Shown here: piece by piece, positions 14,098 to 26,554 of the stretch
Layout: every line of letters starts with the position of its first letter
Numbering within the stretch: position 1 is the stretch's first letter
Assembly: GCA_035048495.1 (NCBI GenBank)
Contig: JASUTR010000121.1
Span: forward strand, 1-64,000
Direction: 5' to 3'
DNA: 64,000 nt
DNA from: Euptelea pleiosperma
Taxonomy: Eukaryota; Streptophyta; Magnoliopsida; Ranunculales; Eupteleaceae
Notes under the pieces: model-generated
What the model saw: the letters and a program-made list of their open reading frames with translations, nothing else
The model's database searches: none
What the model was told of the DNA's origin: nothing
Program-made: the position numbers and the translations under genes

Positions 14098-15334
14098 TTG
14101 AGTCAAATTACGATGTCTGGTTGCACAAAAGTCACTAGTTATAGGCTTCGGAATGTAACAAACAAACTGAGTCCAATTAGAGACATTGACGCACGGATGG
14201 AGCAAACTTGTTTCGATTGTCCCGAATCTTGTTCCAAGACTTTAAATGTGTTCAAACAATTGCAATGGAACAGATTGAGTCAAATTACGAGATCCGGTTG
14301 CGAAAAAGTCACTTGTTATAAGCTTAGGAGTGTAACGCACAAACTGAGTCCAATTATAGCCATTGACACACGAACGGAGCAAACTTGTTCCGACTGTCCC
14401 GAATCTTGTTCCAAGTCTTCAAATGTGTTAAAACAATTGTAATAGAAGATATTGAGTCAAATTACGAGGTCCGGTTGTGAAAAAGTCACTAGTTATAAGC
14501 TAAGGAATGTAACGCACAAACTGAGTCCAATTAGAGTCATTGACGCACGAATGGGGCAAACTTGTTCCGACAGTCCCGAATCTTGTTCAACACTTCAAAT
14601 GTGTTAAAACAATTGTAATACAAGATATTGAGCCAAAATACGAAGTCCGGTTACGAAAAAGTCAGTAATTATAGGCTTAGGAATGTAACACCCAAACTGA
14701 GTCCAATTAGAGACATTGACGAACGAATGGAGCAAACTTGTTCCGACTGTCCCGAATCTTTTTTCAACAGTTCAAATGTGTTAGAAAATTGTAATGGAAG
14801 ATATTGAGTCAAATTACGAGGTCCGGTTGTGCAAAAGTCACTAGTTATAAGCTTGGGAATGTAACGCACAAACTGAGTGCAATTGGAGTCATTTACGCAC
14901 GAATGGGGTAAACTTGTTCCGACAGTCCCTAATCTTGTTCCAACACATCAAATGCGTTAAAACAATTGTAATAGAAGATATTGAGTCAAATTACAGATTC
15001 CGATTGCGAAAAAGTAAGTAATTATAGGCTTAGGAATGTAACACACAAATTAAGTCCAATTAGAGACATTGACGAACGGATGGAGCAAACCTCTTTCGAC
15101 TGTCCCAAATCTTGTTCATACACTTCAAATGTGTTGAAACAATAGTAATGGAGGAGTTTGAGTCAAATTACAGGGTCCGGTTGCGAAAAAGTCACTAGTT
15201 ATAGGCTTCGGAATGTAACACACAAACTGAGTCCAAATAGAGACATTGACGCACGGATGGAGCAAAATTGTTGCGACTGTCCCGAATCTTTCTCAAACAC
15301 TTCAAATGTGTTGAAACAATAGTAATGGAAGAGT
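14098..15334. repeat. 7-mer HOR unit A-G
   Basis: 1237 bp, canonical order, with the D variant GTTAGAAAATTG near 14782 that accounts for the missing base. Confidence 0.93.
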
Positions 15335-16572
15335 TTGAGTCAAATTACGATGTCTGGTTGCACAAAAGTCACTAGTTATAGGCTTCGGAATGTAACAAAC
15401 AAACTGAGTCCAATTAGAGACATTGACGCACGGATGGAGCAAACTTGTTTCGATTGTCCCGAATCTTGTTCCAAGACTTTAAATGTGTTGAAACAATTGC
15501 AATGGAACAGATTGAGTCAAATTACGAGATCCGGTTGCGAAAAAGTCACTTGTTATAAGCTTAGGAGTGTAACGCACAAACTGAGTCCAATTATAGCCAT
15601 TGACGCACGAACGGAGCAAACTTGTTCCGACTGTCCCGAATCTTGTTCCAAGTCTTCAAATGTGTTAAAACAATTGTAATAGAAGATATTGAGTCAAATT
15701 ACGAGGTCCGGTTGTGAAAAAGTCACTAGTTATAAGCTAAGGAATGTAACGCACAAACTGAGTCCAATTAGAGTCATTGACGCACGAATGGGGCAAACTT
15801 GTTCCGACAGTCCCGAATCTTGTTCAACACTTCAAATGTGTTAAAACAATTGTAATACAAGATATTGAGCCAAAATACGAAGTCCGGTTACGAAAAAGTC
15901 AGTAATTATAGGCTTAGGAATGTAACACCCAAACTGAGTCCAATTAGAGACATTGACGAACGAATGGAGCAAACTTGTTCCGACTGTCCCGAATCTTTTT
16001 TCAACAGTTCAAATGTGTTAAAACAATTGTAATGGAAGATATTGAGTCAAATTACGAGGTCCGGTTGTGCAAAAGTCACTAGTTATAAGCTTGGGAATGT
16101 AACGCACAAACTGAGTGCAATTGGAGTCATTTACGCACGAATGGGGTAAACTTGTTCCGACAGTCCCTAATCTTGTTCCAACACATCAAATGCGTTAAAA
16201 CAATTGTAATAGAAGATATTGAGTCAAATTACAGATTCCGATTGCGAAAAAGTAAGTAATTATAGGCTTAGGAATGTAACACACAAATTAAGTCCAATTA
16301 GAGACATTGACGAACGGATGGAGCAAACTTCTTTCGACTGTCCCAAATCTTGTTCATACACTTCGAATGTGTTGAAACAATAGTAATGGAGGAGTTTGAG
16401 TCAAATTACAGGGTCCGGTTGCGAAAAAGTCACTAGTTATAGGCTTCGGAATGTAACACACAAACTGAGTCCAAATAGAGACATTGACGCACGGATGGAG
16501 CAAAATTGTTGCGACTGTCCCGAATCTTTCTCAAACACTTCAAATGTGTTGAAACAATAGTAATGGAAGAGT
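15335..16572. repeat. 7-mer HOR unit A-G
   Basis: 1238 bp, canonical. D has the full GTTAAAACAATTG, like the right-block units. Confidence 0.93.
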
Positions 16573-17810
16573 TTGAGTCAAATTACGATGTCTGGTTGCA
16601 CAAAAGTCACTAGTTATAGGCTTCGGAATGTAACAAACAAACTGAGTCCAATTAGAGACATTGACGCACGGATGGAGCAAACTTGTTTCGATTGTCCCGA
16701 ATCTTGTTCCAAGACTTTAAATGTGTTCAAACAATTGCAATGGAACAGATTGAGTCAAATTACGAGATCCGGTTGCGAAAAAGTCACTTGTTATAAGCTT
16801 AGGAGTGTAACGCACAAACTGAGTCCAATTATAGCCATTGACACACGAACGGAGCAAACTTGTTCCGACTGTCCCGAATCTTGTTCCAAGTCTTCAAATG
16901 TGTTTAAAACAATTGTAATAGAAGATATTGAGTCAAATTACGAGGTCCGGTTGTGAAAAAGTCACTAGTTATAAGCTAAGGAATGTAACGCACAAACTGA
17001 GTCCAATTAGAGTCATTGACGCACGAATGGGGCAAACTTGTTCCGACAGTCCCGAATCTTGTTCAACACTTCAAATGTGTTAAAACAATTGTAATACAAG
17101 ATATTGAGCCAAAATACGAAGTCCGGTTACGAAAAAGTCAGTAATTATAGGCTTAGGAATGTAACACCCAAACTGAGTCCAATTAGAGACATTGACGAAC
17201 GAATGGAGCAAACTTGTTCCGACTGTCCCGAATCTTTTTTCAACAGTTCAAATGTGTTAGAAAATTGTAATGGAAGATATTGAGTCAAATTACGAAGTCC
17301 GGTTGTGCAAAAGTCACTAGTTATAAGCTTGGGAATGTAACGCACAAACTGAGTGCAATTGGAGTCATTTACGCACGAATGGGGTAAACTTGTTCCGACA
17401 GTCCCTAATCTTGTTCCAACACATCAAATGCGTTAAAACAATTGTAATAGAAGATATTGAGTCAAATTACAGATTCCGATTGCGAAAAAGTAAGTAATTA
17501 TAGGCTTAGGAATGTAACACACAAATTAAGTCCAATTAGAGACATTGACGAACGGATGGAGCAAACCTCTTTCGACTGTCCCAAATCTTGTTCATACACT
17601 TCAAATGTGTTGAAACAATAGTAATGGAGGAGTTTGAGTCAAATTACAGGGTCCGATTGCGAAAAAGTCACTAGTTATAGGCTTCGGAATGTAACACACA
17701 AACTGAGTCCAAATAAAGACATTGACGCACGGATGGAGCAAAATTGTTGCGACTGTCCCGAATCTTTCTCAAACACTTCAAATGTGTTGAAACAATAGTA
17801 ATGGAAGAGT
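16573..17810. repeat. 7-mer HOR unit A-G
   Basis: 1238 bp. Extra T in the B monomer near 16905 (GTGTTTAAAAC) and the shortened D variant near 17257 cancel in length. This is the third 7-mer between two 13-mers, where the preceding interval (9324-11797) has only two. Confidence 0.92.
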
Positions 17811-20109
17811 TTGAGTCAAATTACGATGTCTGGTTGCACAAAAGTCACTAGTTATAGGGTTCGAAATGTAACAAACAAACTGAGTCCAATTAGAGACATT
17901 GACGCACGGATGGGGCAAACTTGTTTCGATTGTCCCGAATCTTGTTCCAAGACTTTAAATGTGTTGAAACAATTGCAATGGAACAGATTGAGTCAAATTA
18001 CGAGATCCGGTTGCGAAAAAGTCACTTGTTATAAGCTTAGGAGTGTAACGCACAAACTGAGTCCAATTATAGCCATTGACGCACGAACGGAGCAAACTTG
18101 TACCGACTGTCCCAAATCTTCTTCCAAGTCTTCAAATGTGTTAAAACAATTGTAATAGAAGATATTGAGTCAAATTACGAGGTCCGGTTGTGAAAAAGTC
18201 ACTAGTTATAAGCTAAGGAATGTAACGCACAAACTGAGTCCAATTAGAGTCATTGAATCACGAATGGGGCAAACTTGTTCCGACAGTCCCGAATCTTGTT
18301 CAACACTTCAAATGTGTTAAAACAATTGTAATACAAGATATTGAGCCAAAATACGAAGTCCGGTTACGAAAAAGTCAGTAATTATAGGCTTAGGAATGTA
18401 ACACCCAAACTGAGTCCAATTAGAGACATTGACGAACGAATGGAGCAAACTTGTTCCGACTGTCCCGAATCTTTTTTCAACAATTCAAAAGTGTTAAAAC
18501 AACTGTAATGGAAGATATTGAGTCAAATTACGAGGTCCGGTTGTGCAAAAGTCACTAGTTATAAGCTTGGGAATGTAACGCACAAACTGAGTGCAATTGG
18601 AGTCATTTACGCACGAATGGGGTAAACTTGTTCCGACAGTCCCTAATCTTGTTCCAACACATCAAATGCGTTAAAACAATTGTAATAGAAGATATTGAGT
18701 CAAATTACAGATTCCGATTGCGAAAAAGTAAGTAATTATAGGCTTAAGAATGTAACACACAAATTAAGTCCAATTATAGCCATTGACGCACGAACGGAGC
18801 AAACTTGTTCCGACTATCCCGAATCTTGTTCCAAGTCTTCAAATGTGTTAAAACAATTGTAATAGAAGATATTGAGTCAAATTATGAGGTCCGGTTGTGA
18901 AAAAGTCACTAGTTATAAGCTAAGGAATGTAACGCACAAACTGAGTCCAATTAGAGTCATTGACGTACGAATGGGGCAAACTTGTTCCGACAGTCCCGAA
19001 TCTTGTTCAACACTTCAAATGTGTTAAAACAATTGTAATACAAGATATTGAGCCAAAATACGAAGTCCGGTTACGAAAAAGTCAATAATTATAGGCTTAG
19101 GAATGTAACACCCAAACTGAGTCCAATTAGAGACATTGACGAACGAATGGAGCAAACTTGTTCCGACTGTCCCGAATCTTTTTTCAACAGTTCAAATGTG
19201 TTAAAACAATTGTAATGGAAGATATTGAGTCAAATTACGAGGTCCGGTTGTGCAAAAGTCACTAGTTATAAGCTTGGGAGTGTAACGCACAAACTGAGTG
19301 CAATCGGAGTCATTTACGCACGAATGGGGTAAACTTGTTCCGACAGTCCCTAATCTTGTTCCAACACATCAAATGCGTTAAAACAATTGTAATAGAAGAT
19401 ATTGAGTCAAATTACAGATTCCGATTGCGAAAAAGTAAGTAATTATAGGCTTAGGAATGTAACACACAAATTAAGTCCAATTATAGCCATTGACGCACGA
19501 ACGGAGCAAACTTGTTCTGACTGTCCCGAATCTTGTTCCAAGTCTTCAAATGTGTTAAAACAATTGTAATAGAAGATATTGAGTCAAATTACGAGGTCCG
19601 GTTGTGCAAAAGTCACTAGTTATAAGCTTGGGAAGTGGACGCACAAACTGAGTGCAATTGGAGTCATTTACGCACGAATGCGGTAAACTTGTTCCGACAG
19701 TCCCTAATCTTGTTCCAACACATCAAATGCGTTAAAACAATTGTAATAGAAGATATTGAGTCAAATTACAGATTCCGATTGCGAAAAAGTAAGTAATTAT
19801 AGGCTTAGGAATGTAACACACAAATTAAGTCCAATTAGAGACATTGACGAACGGATGGAGCAAACTTCTTTCGACTGTCCCAAATCTTGTTCATACACTT
19901 CGAATGTGTTGAAACAGTAGTAATGGAGGAGTTTGAGTCAAATTACAGGGTCCGGTTGCGAAAAAGTCACTAGTTATAGGCTTCGGAATGTAACACACAA
20001 ACTGAGTCCAAATAGAGACATTGACGCACGGATGGAGCAAAATTGTTGCGACTGTCCCGAATCTTTCTCAAACACTTCAAATGTGTTGAAACAATAGTAA
20101 TGGAAGAGT
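17811..20109. repeat. 13-mer HOR unit: A B (C D E F/B)x2 E' F G
   Basis: 2299 bp. Variant A and ATTGAATCACG in the first C. The second C reads GACGTACG (18963) and the next D GTCAATAATT (19081), matching the 13-mer at 7025. The second E reads GGGAGTGTAACGC. Confidence 0.92.
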
Positions 20110-21346
20110 TTGAGTCAAATTACGATGTCTGGTTGCACAAAAGTCACTAGTTATAGGCTTCGGAATGTAACAAACAAACTGAGTCCAATTAGAGACATTG
20201 ACGCACGGATGGAGCAAACTTGTTTCGATTGTCCCGAATCTTGTTCCAAGACTTTAAATGTGTTCAAACAATTGCAATGGAACAGATTGAGTCAAATTAC
20301 GAGATCCGGTTGCGAAAAAGTCACTTGTTATAAGCTTAGGAGTGTAACGCACAAACTGAGTCCAATTATAGCCATTGACGCACGAACGGAGCAAACTTGT
20401 ACCGACTGTCCCAAATCTTGTTCCAAGTCTTCAAATGTGTTAAAACAATTGTAATAGAAGATATTGAGTCAAATTACGAGGTCCGGTTGTGAAAAAGTCA
20501 CTAGTTATAAGCTAAGGAATGTAACGCACAAACTGAGTCCAATTAGAGTCATTGACGCACGAATGGGGCAAACTTGTTCCGACAGTCCCGAATCTTGTTC
20601 AACACTTCAAATGTGTTAAAACAATTGTAATACAAGATATTGAGCCAAAATACGAAGTCCGGTTACGAAAAAGTCAGTAATTATAGGCTTAGGAATGTAA
20701 CACCCAAACTGAGTCCAATTAGAGACATTGACGAACGAATGGAGCAAACTTGTTCCGACTGTCCCGAATCTTTTTTCAACAGTTCAAATGTGTTAGAAAA
20801 TTGTAATGGAAGATATTGAGTCAAATTACGAGGTCCGGTTGTGCAAAAGTAACTAGTTATAAGCTTGGGAATGTAACGCACAAACTGAGTGCAATTGGAG
20901 TCATTTACGCACGAATGGGGTAAACTTGTTCCGACAGTCCCTAATCTTGTTCCAACACATCAAATGCGTTAAAACAATTGTAATAGAAGATATTGAGTCA
21001 AATTACAGATTCCGATTGCGAAAAAGTAAGTAATTATAGGCTTAGGAATGTAACACACAAATTAAGTCCAATTAGAGACATTGACGAACGGATGGAGCAA
21101 ACCTCTTTCGACTGTCCCAAATCTTGTTCATACACTTCAAATGTGTTGAAACAATAGTAATGGAGGAGGTTGAGTCAAATTACAGGGTCCGGTTGCGAAA
21201 AAGTCACTAGTTATAGGCTTCGGAATGTAACACACAAACTGAGTCCAAATAGAGACATTGACGCACGGATGGAGCAAAATTGTTGCGACTGTCCCGAATC
21301 TTTCTCAAACACTTCAAATGTGTTGAAACAATAGTAATGGAAGAGT
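20110..21346. repeat. 7-mer HOR unit A-G
   Basis: 1237 bp. Has the rare GGAGGAGGTTGAG F/G junction shared with the unit at 9324, and AAAGTAACTAG in E where others have AAAGTCACTAG (20845). Confidence 0.92.
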
Positions 21347-22584
21347 TTGAGTCAAATTACGATGTCTGGTTGCACAAAAGTCACTAGTTATAGGCTTCGG
21401 AATGTAACAAACAAACTGATTCCAATTAGAGACATTGACGCACGGATGGAGCAAACTTGTTTCGATTGTCCCGAATCTTGTTCCAAGACTTTAAATGTGT
21501 TGAAACAATTGCAATGGAACAGATTGAGTCAAATTACGAGATCCGGTTGCGAAAAAGTCACTTGTTATAAGCTTAGGAGTGTAACGCACAAACTGAGTCC
21601 AATTATAGCCATTGACGCACGAACGGAGCAAACTTGTTCCGACTGTCCCGAATCTTGTTCCAAGTCTTCAAATGTGTTAAAACAATTGTAATAGAAGATA
21701 TTGAGTCAAATTACGAGGTCCGGTTGTGAAAAAGTCACTAGTTATAAGCTAAGGAATGTAACGCACAAACTGAGTCCAATTAGAGTCATTGACGCACGAA
21801 TGGGGCAAACTTGTTCCGACAGTCCCGAATCTTGTTCAACACTTCAAATGTGTTAAAACAATTGTAATACAAGATATTGAGCCAAGATACGAAGTCCGGT
21901 TACGAAAAAGTCAGTAATTATAGGCTTAGGAATGTAACACCCAAACTGAGTCCAATTAGAGACATTGACGAACGAATGGAGCAAACTTGTTCCGACTGTC
22001 CCGAATCTTTTTTCAACAGTTCAAATGTGTTAAAACAATTGTAATGGAAGATATTGAGTCAAATTACGAGGTCCGGTTGTGCAAAAGTCACTAGTTATAA
22101 GCTTGGGAATGTAACGCACAAACTGAGTGCAATTGGAGTCATTTACGCACGAATGGGGTAAACTTGTTCCGACAGTCCCTAATCTTGTTCCAACACATCA
22201 AATGCGTTAAAACAATTGTAATAGAAGATATTGAGTCAAATTACAGATTCCGATTGCGAAAAAGTAAGTAATTATAGGCTTAGGAATGTAACACACAAAT
22301 TAAGTCCAATTAGAGACGTTGACGAACGGATGGAGCAAACTTCTTTCGACTGTCCCAAATCTTGTTCATACACTTCGAATGTGTTGAAACAATAGTAATG
22401 GAGGAGTTTGAGTCAAATTACAGGGTCCGGTTGCGAAAAAGTCACTAGTTATAGGCTTCGGAATGTAACACACAAACTGAGTCCAAATAGACACATTGAC
22501 GCACGGATGGAGCAAAATTGTTGCGACTGTCCCGAATCTTTCTCAAACACTTCAAATGTGTTGAAACAATAGTAATGGAAGAGT
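21347..22584. repeat. 7-mer HOR unit A-G, transition to right-type variants
   Basis: 1238 bp. The A monomer has CTGATTCC and G has AAATAGACACATTG. D starts GAGCCAAGATACG. These variants recur mainly in the middle and right blocks, so this unit marks the switch from the 13-mer region to the 11-mer region. Confidence 0.92.
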
Positions 22585-22980
22585 TTGAGTCAAATTACGA
22601 TGTCTGGTTGCACAAAAGTCACTAGTTATAGGCTTCGGAATGTAACAAACAAACTGAGTCCAATTAGAGACATTGACGCACGGATGGAGCAAACTTGTTT
22701 CGATTGTCCCGAATCTTGTTCCAAGACTTTAAATGTGTTGAAACAATTGCAATGGAACAGATTGAGTCAAATTACGAGATCCGGTTGCGAAAAAGTCACT
22801 TGTTATAAGCTTAGGAGTGTAACGCACAAACTGAGTCCAATTATAGCCATTGACGCACGAACGGAGCAAACTTGTACCGACTGTCCCGAATCTTGTTCCA
22901 AGTCTTCAAATGTGTTAAAACAATTGTAATAGAAGATATTGAGTCAAATTACGAGGTCCGGTTGTGAAAAAGTCACTAGT

Positions 22981-24922
22981 CAAGGAGGAAATCATTGATA
23001 TTCTTGGGTTCAGAGAAGGAGCCATTCCCATAAGATATCTTGGGTTGCCGTTGATATCCACTAGACTCTCGGCGATAGATTGTCAACCTCTACTTGATAG
23101 AATTTCAGCAAGGATTCAATCTTGGAAGGGTAAATGCCTATCCTACGCAGGCCGGGTGGAGCTCATTAAATCAGTCCTAAACAATATTCAAAATTACTGG
23201 AGTTTCATATTTGTATTGCCCAAGCGAATTATCCGGGATATGAATTTGATTTGTGCCAGATTTCTTTGGGGAGGTCCAGATCTTCTTAAGAAAACACATG
23301 CTGTTGCTTGGACGCATATATGCAGGCCTAAATCGGAAGGGGGGCTCGGGGTTAAGAATCTAGAGACCTGGAATACCGCAGCAATTCTCCGTCATACTTT
23401 TGCTATTGCTGCAAAATGCGGACAATTTGTGGGTCGAGTGGACAAAGGCTAATCTCATTAAGCGGAAAATATTCTGGACTATGGTAATACCTCAAGACTG
23501 TTCATGGATTTGGAGGAAAGTTCTACAATCCAGAACCACGGCAAGCAAGATGATTAAACATCTTATTGGAGATGGTAGGGACACCTTTCTTTGGCATGAC
23601 CCATGGCACCCGCATGGCATTTTAATGATGTTTTTTCTAGAAATCAACGTTTTGATACTAGAATAAATTCGCAAGACAAAGTGCAAAATATCATCACGAA
23701 TGGTCGCTGGGATAGACCATTTGCTTTGACTCAAGAATTGGATAATATTTGGAGCAGTCTTGATGCTGTCGACATAGAGCCGCTTATGCCTAAAGATGAC
23801 ATTGTATGGACACCATCGCAAACAGGAGTATTCTCGCTTAGTTCAGCGTATGAAGCCCTCCGGCACACTAACGTGGAAGTTAGCTGGAAGAATATTGTGT
23901 GGACTTCCATGTCGATCCCGCGACATAGCTTTATTTCTTGGCTAGCCGTCAATGGAGTTTTGCTTACTAGAGATAAGCCTCAGATAAGGCGTATTTGTAA
24001 TGACTATAAATGTGTTGTTATGCAATGAGGAGGAAGAAAGCATCAAGCACTTATTTTTTGAGTGTGAATTTTCGGGGTTTCTTTGGACTGAAGTTCTGAA
24101 AACTTCTCGCTACTCTAGGGTGGTGAATAGTTCTGATCAAGAGGTGTTATGGATTCTTCATAACCTGATTGGAACTAGTTAAAAACTAAAGTGATGCAGG
24201 TTGCTTTAAAATGCCACGATCTATATGATATGGAGGGAGCGGAATCTAAGAATTTTCCAGAATGCTTTTATGCCTAAGGAAACTATTTTCACTCATATCA
24301 TAGCAGCAACTAGATCCAGATTGGTAACGCTGGCAGCAAGGACTGAGGATACACAAGAAAATCGAGAATTCTTTGGATCGTGGGGGATTTCTGTCAGTTC
24401 TTTCATCAGATTCCCAAACCTTGTCAATGGATTGCTCCGTGTCCTATTCGTGGCTCCTTAGTACCGATGGCTCGATGCGTGATCACTTTGCAGGATATGG
24501 GGGTTTACTTCGAGATAGCAACGGATTGGCACCTATTGCTTTTGCTGGAGGGTGTAATAAAGTGTCGGTCATTTTCCATGAACTTCAAGCCATCTCGGTA
24601 GGCATCACCTTAGCCTTATCTAGGGAGGTGAAAAACATACAGGTTGCTACTGACTCAACTCAAGCGGTTGGCATTATCAAGGGACATATGGCTATTCCAT
24701 GGCAAGCACGCAAGTTGGTGTTAGCTATTCAGCAAAGTTTAGCTAAATTTGACTCATTTGCTATCTCTCACGTGTTTTAGAGAGACTAATAGGGCTGCAG
24801 ATTTTCTTGCAACTAGTATGACTACGGTCCATTGTAATTTTTTTCCTTTTTCTGATTTCCCTCAAGACCTTGTATCCATCCTTATAGAGGATGCTTCGGG
24901 GCATGTGTATTTCAGAATATGA
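22981..24922 (+). pseudogene. LINE ORF2 C-terminal fragment (RT thumb, zf-RVT, RNase H), copy 1, frameshifted
   Basis: Remains of the LINE polyprotein that reverse-transcribes the element RNA in the host cell. Visible: YLGLPL at 23036-23053, an AGRVELIKSVL helix, GGLGVKNLETWNTA, the zinc-knuckle region near 24000-24070, and RNase H motifs TDGS, HELQA, ATDS and RAAD in 24460-24800. Compared with copy 2 it has extra bases at 23413-23416 (A run), 24011-24020 (T), 24208-24211 (A run) and 24775-24778 (T run), and lacks a base near 23627, 24180, 24396 and 24446. The frame is therefore broken many times. Its G run at 24074-24077 is four long, which keeps the frame where copy 2 (five G) loses it. The expected stop is TGA at 24920-24922. 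No start codon of its own: the first frame would have to begin in satellite. Confidence 0.88.
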
Positions 24923-24967
24923 TTTTCAAGGTCAGGTAGGGGTCCGCCTAACCCCACGCTTAATTTT

Positions 24968-24968
<1 letters not shown>
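24923..24968 (+). other. LINE 3' UTR with small stem-loop, copy 1
   Basis: 46 nt between the stop and the poly(A). GGGGT (24939-24943) can pair with ACCCC (24951-24955) around a 7-base loop. 3'-end hairpins are known in some LINEs as recognition signals for their own RT; that role here is inference. Confidence 0.5.

Positions 24969-25014
<46 letters not shown>
24969..25014 (+). repeat. Poly(A) tail of LINE copy 1 (46 A)
   Basis: Uninterrupted run of 46 A followed directly by GGAATGTAAC of the satellite. One or two of the last A may come from the target (AAGG). A pure tail of this length indicates a fairly young insertion, although run length is easily mis-assembled. Confidence 0.95.
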
Positions 25015-25016
<2 letters not shown>

Positions 25017-26554
25017 AATGTAACGCACAAACTGAGTCCAATTAGAGTCATTGAATCACGAATGGGGCAAACTTGTTCCGACAGTCCCTAATCTTGTTCC
25101 AACACATCAAATGCGTTAAAACAATTGTAATAGAAGATATTGAGTCAAATTACAGATTCCGATTGCGAAAAAGTAAGTAATTATAGGCTTAGGAATGTAA
25201 CACACAAATTAAGTCCAATTATAGCCATTGACGCACGAACGGAGCAAACTTGTTCCGACTGTCCCGAATCTTGTTCCAAGTCTTCAAATGTGTTAAAACA
25301 ATTGTAATAGAAGATATTGAGTCAAATTACGAGGTCCGGTTGTGAAAAAGTCACTAGTTATAAGCTAAGGAATGTAACGCACAAACTGAGTCCAATTAGA
25401 GTCATTGACGCACGAATGGGGCAAACTTGTTTCGACAGTCCCGAATCTTGTTCAACACTTCAAATGTGTTAAAACAATTGTAATACAAGATATTGAGCCA
25501 AAATACGAAGTCCGGTTACGAAAAAGTCAGTAATTATAGGCTTAGGAATGTAACACCCAAACTGAGTCCAATTAGAGACATTGACGAACGAATGGAGCAA
25601 ACTTGTTCCGACTGTCCCGAATCTTTTTTCAACAGTTCAAATGTGTTAAAACAATTGTAATGGAAGATATTGAGTCAAATTACGAGGTCCGGTTGTGCAA
25701 AAAGTCACTAGTTATAAGCTTGGGAATGTAACGCACAAACTGAGTCCAATTAGAGTCATTGACGCACGAATGGGGCAAACTTGTTCCGACAGTCCCGAAT
25801 CTTGTTCAACACTTCAAATGTGTTAAAACAATTGTAATACAAGATATTGAGCCAAAATACGAAGTCCGGTTACGAAAAAGTCAGTAATTATAGGCTTAGG
25901 AATGTAACACCCAAACTGAGTCCAATTAGAGACATTGACGAACGAATGGAGCAAACTTGTTCCGACTGTCCCGAATCTTTTTTCAACAGTTCAAATGTGT
26001 TAAAACAATTGTAATGGAAGATATTAAGTCAAATTACGAGGTCCGGTTGTGCAAAAGTCACTAGTTATAAGCTTGGGAATGTAACGCACAAACTGAGTGC
26101 AATTGGAGTCATTTACGCACGAATGGGGTAAACTTGTTCCGACAGTCCCTAATCTTGTTCCAACACATCAAATGCGTTAAAACAATTGTAATAGAAGATA
26201 TTGAGTCAAATTACAGATTCCGATTGCGAAAAAGTAAGTAATTATAGGCTTAGGAATGTAACACACAAATTAAGTCCAATTAGAGACGTTGACGAACGGA
26301 TGGAGCAAACTTCTTTCGACTGTCCCAAATCTTGTTCATACACTTCGAATGTGTTGAAACAATAGTAATGGAGGAGTTTGAGTCAAATTACAGGGTCCGG
26401 TTGCGAAAAAGTCACTAGTTATAGGCTTCGGAATGTAACACACAAACTGAGTCCAAATAGAGACATTGACGCACGGATGGAGCAAAATTGTTGCGACTGT
26501 CCCGAATCTTTCTCAAACACTTCAAATGTGTTGAAACAATAGTAATGGAAGAGT

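Larger units (their letters stand above)
1..22980. repeat. Satellite array, left block (177-bp monomers)
   Basis: Tandem head-to-tail array of ~177-bp AT-rich monomers. Each opens with TTGAGTCAAATTACG or a close variant and carries conserved islands CACTAGTTATAAGC, GAATGTAAC, CAAACTGAGTCCAATTA and ACTTGTTCCGACTGTCCCGA. Seven monomer types recur in fixed order. This block is marked by 13-monomer units and one 17-monomer unit between ordinary 7-monomer units. No gene is embedded. The long reading frames that cross it start at TTG and exist only because 177 is divisible by three. Seen directly; a centromeric role is inference. Confidence 0.97.
22981..25014 (+). mobile_element. 5'-truncated LINE (plant L1-like), copy 1
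   Basis: Non-LTR retrotransposon fragment of 2034 bp in the satellite orientation, inserted in a C/E monomer after CACTAGT. It holds only the 3' third of a LINE: end of the reverse transcriptase, zinc-knuckle region, RNase H, a 46-nt 3' UTR and a 46-A tail. ORF1, endonuclease and the catalytic RT palm are missing, as expected for 5' truncation during target-primed reverse transcription. No LTR and no flanking direct repeat is seen. TATAAGCT of the target is lost. Copy 2 at 32397-34424 is almost identical with the same joints, so the pair arose by satellite duplication rather than by two insertions. It cannot move on its own. Confidence 0.93.
22585..26554. repeat. 11-mer HOR unit interrupted by LINE copy 1
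   Basis: Satellite order A B C/E F/B C D E/C D E F G. The LINE at 22981-25014 lies inside the C/E chimeric monomer. Without it the unit would be about 1.94 kb, close to the empty 11-mers at 40174 and 48802. An extra A in the E/C monomer near 25701 is the main difference in length from the unit at 32001, apart from the poly(A). Confidence 0.92.

Noticed and set aside
16573..16956. Longer 127-residue variant of the satellite frame, as a possible evolving gene
   Set aside because: Its extra length comes from a single inserted T near 16905 in a T run (GTGTTTAAAAC). Most likely sequence error or neutral change.
23492..23821. Minus-strand frames inside the LINE copies (also 23731-23952, 33147-33368, 33662-33904)
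   Set aside because: Shadows of the plus-strand LINE frame, which carries recognisable RT/zf-RVT/RNase H motifs.
22974..25024. Target-site duplication flanking the LINE
   Set aside because: Left flank GAAAAAGTCACTAGT and right flank GGAATGTAACGC share no direct repeat. Comparison with the empty site at 49198 shows a loss of 8 bp instead.
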